Made by a program: the position numbers and the translations under genes. Positions 63,071 through 64,000 of a stretch of 64,000 nucleotides of DNA are shown here, piece by piece. The DNA comes from Trileptium ribeirensis (lineage: Eukaryota; Nematoda; Enoplea; Enoplida; Thoracostomopsidae). The DNA lies in assembly GCA_030248225.1 (NCBI GenBank), contig JASANE010012469.1:20976-84975 (forward strand), read 5' to 3'. Numbering within the stretch: position 1 is the stretch's first letter; every line of letters starts with the position of its first letter. The notes under the pieces are model-generated. The model saw only the letters and a program-made list of their open reading frames with translations, did not search any database and was not told the origin of the DNA.

Positions 63071-64000
63071 TTGGGTAATAGCGAAACGCTACATTCGGTT
63101 TCATGGATCCACTTTCAATATCTAAAACTTACATACATAGGTATATGTGTACTTTTACATTTAGCCACGTTGTTTACTATATATAGTTGTAACCAGACCC
63201 GCAACCGTGTCACTGGGTGAGATCGGGTCAGTAGTGGGGACCGGGACTCAGAGTCAAGGGCCTGACCCCCAGGTACTGAACAGGTGTCTCTAGTCTGAGG
63301 CTCGTAGTACAGTAATATTGTCTCATAATATGTGTTTAGGCTTAAAATTAATGATTGTAATTATTGTACTCAGTATTTCATAGGTATACCTACGTTAAGT
63401 CGCAACTAAAATGTTGCTGCTGGACGTCAGTACAGGTGGATTCCTCTGTGGGGAGCATCCTCCTAGCGCAATATTTCTCAAGGGAAGGGACCAGTGGCTA
63501 ATATCCCACGGAATGCATGACAGTATCTGTAAAACATCTCTGAAACAAAACTTAACACCGGGTCATGTTATCCGAACGGAGCACCAGGTTGAACAGTGGT
63601 TGCTGCTCTGGTTGTACTTACATATATGTCAATAGAATACGGACAAAAGTACATTCTTAAACATTTGGAGCGGAAAATGCAGCAATTTTTGAAGTGCATA
63701 AACGAGCTTTTATCGTTGACTGGATATGCCGATAATGGGTTGTCAAATGACAGCATTAGACATATAAATGACGGGCTACCCGACAATGTGCCGAACTAGG
63801 ACATAAATATCTTTTCTGAAGTATTTATCACATTTGTGACAATAGCTCATGAACGGAGTTACCTAGAAGGTCGACCGTTTGATTAAAACAGCGCTTTTTA
63901 TGATGGTGTTAAACTTTGGCTACTAAAGCTTTTGTAGTTATTTTAATATTACAAATAAACTTTTGTGTGTCACAATGATTGCACAGAAATGCCGGCAATA
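63071..64000. other. No supported gene
   Basis: After the transposase poly(A) signal (AATAAA at about 63063) the sequence is unassigned. A plus-strand open stretch ending at 63799 (YMSIEYGQKYILKHLERKMQ, then GYADNGLSNDSIRHINDGLP) has protein-like composition but no ATG at its start and no known family. It could be an exon of a gene continuing elsewhere. Confidence 0.3.

Overview
This is AT-rich eukaryotic DNA, almost certainly from an invertebrate animal. The evidence is a Rap1 GTPase gene split by spliceosomal introns (GT...AG), an OXLD1-type mitochondrial gene, DNA transposons of pogo/Tigger and piggyBac type, tRNA-derived repeats and many tandem repeats. I cannot name the species. Gene density is very low: only two conserved host genes are clear (Rap1 and OXLD1), with a small lineage-specific membrane-protein family next in support.

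Layout. 1-7.0 kb: the last four coding exons of Rap1 on the + strand. The 5' exons lie outside the window. The last intron carries a 1.3 kb inverted-repeat element with a 4 bp target duplication. 7-14.4 kb: gene-poor, with one 191 bp direct duplication and a MITE (a short non-autonomous inverted-repeat transposon). 14.4-16.9 kb: a minus-strand gene for a short single-pass membrane protein with a Thr-rich stalk; its 3' coding end is repeated about ten more times as a 185 bp array. 18.7-20.6 kb: a decayed minus-strand coding region of unknown family, interrupted by a hairpin MITE. 21-30 kb: MITEs, old copies of a tRNA-containing repeat and a LINE 3' remnant. 33-36.4 kb: small tandem repeats and a second locus of the same membrane-protein family, also tandemly duplicated at its 3' end. 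37-47 kb: a tRNA-derived SINE, a foldback element, a 750 bp minisatellite, a cluster of CTGAGTT palindromes and 120, 42 and 22 bp arrays. 47-50 kb: two convergent unidentified reading frames and a 211 bp triplication. 51.6-52.1 kb: OXLD1. 52.8-56.5 kb: a nested structure in which a tandem repeat is split by a decayed pogo-like transposon, which in turn holds two apparently identical piggyBac-like MITEs with an internal tRNA-like pol III promoter. 59-63 kb: a nearly complete pogo/Tigger transposase with a C-terminal PHD-like finger, spoiled by one stop codon.

Rap1 (plasma-membrane and endomembrane signalling) and OXLD1 (mitochondrial) are unrelated neighbours; there is no operon logic. The observations most worth pursuing are the membrane-protein family whose 3' ends are tandemly duplicated at two separate loci, and the TTAA-flanked MITE family that carries an apparently intact pol III promoter.
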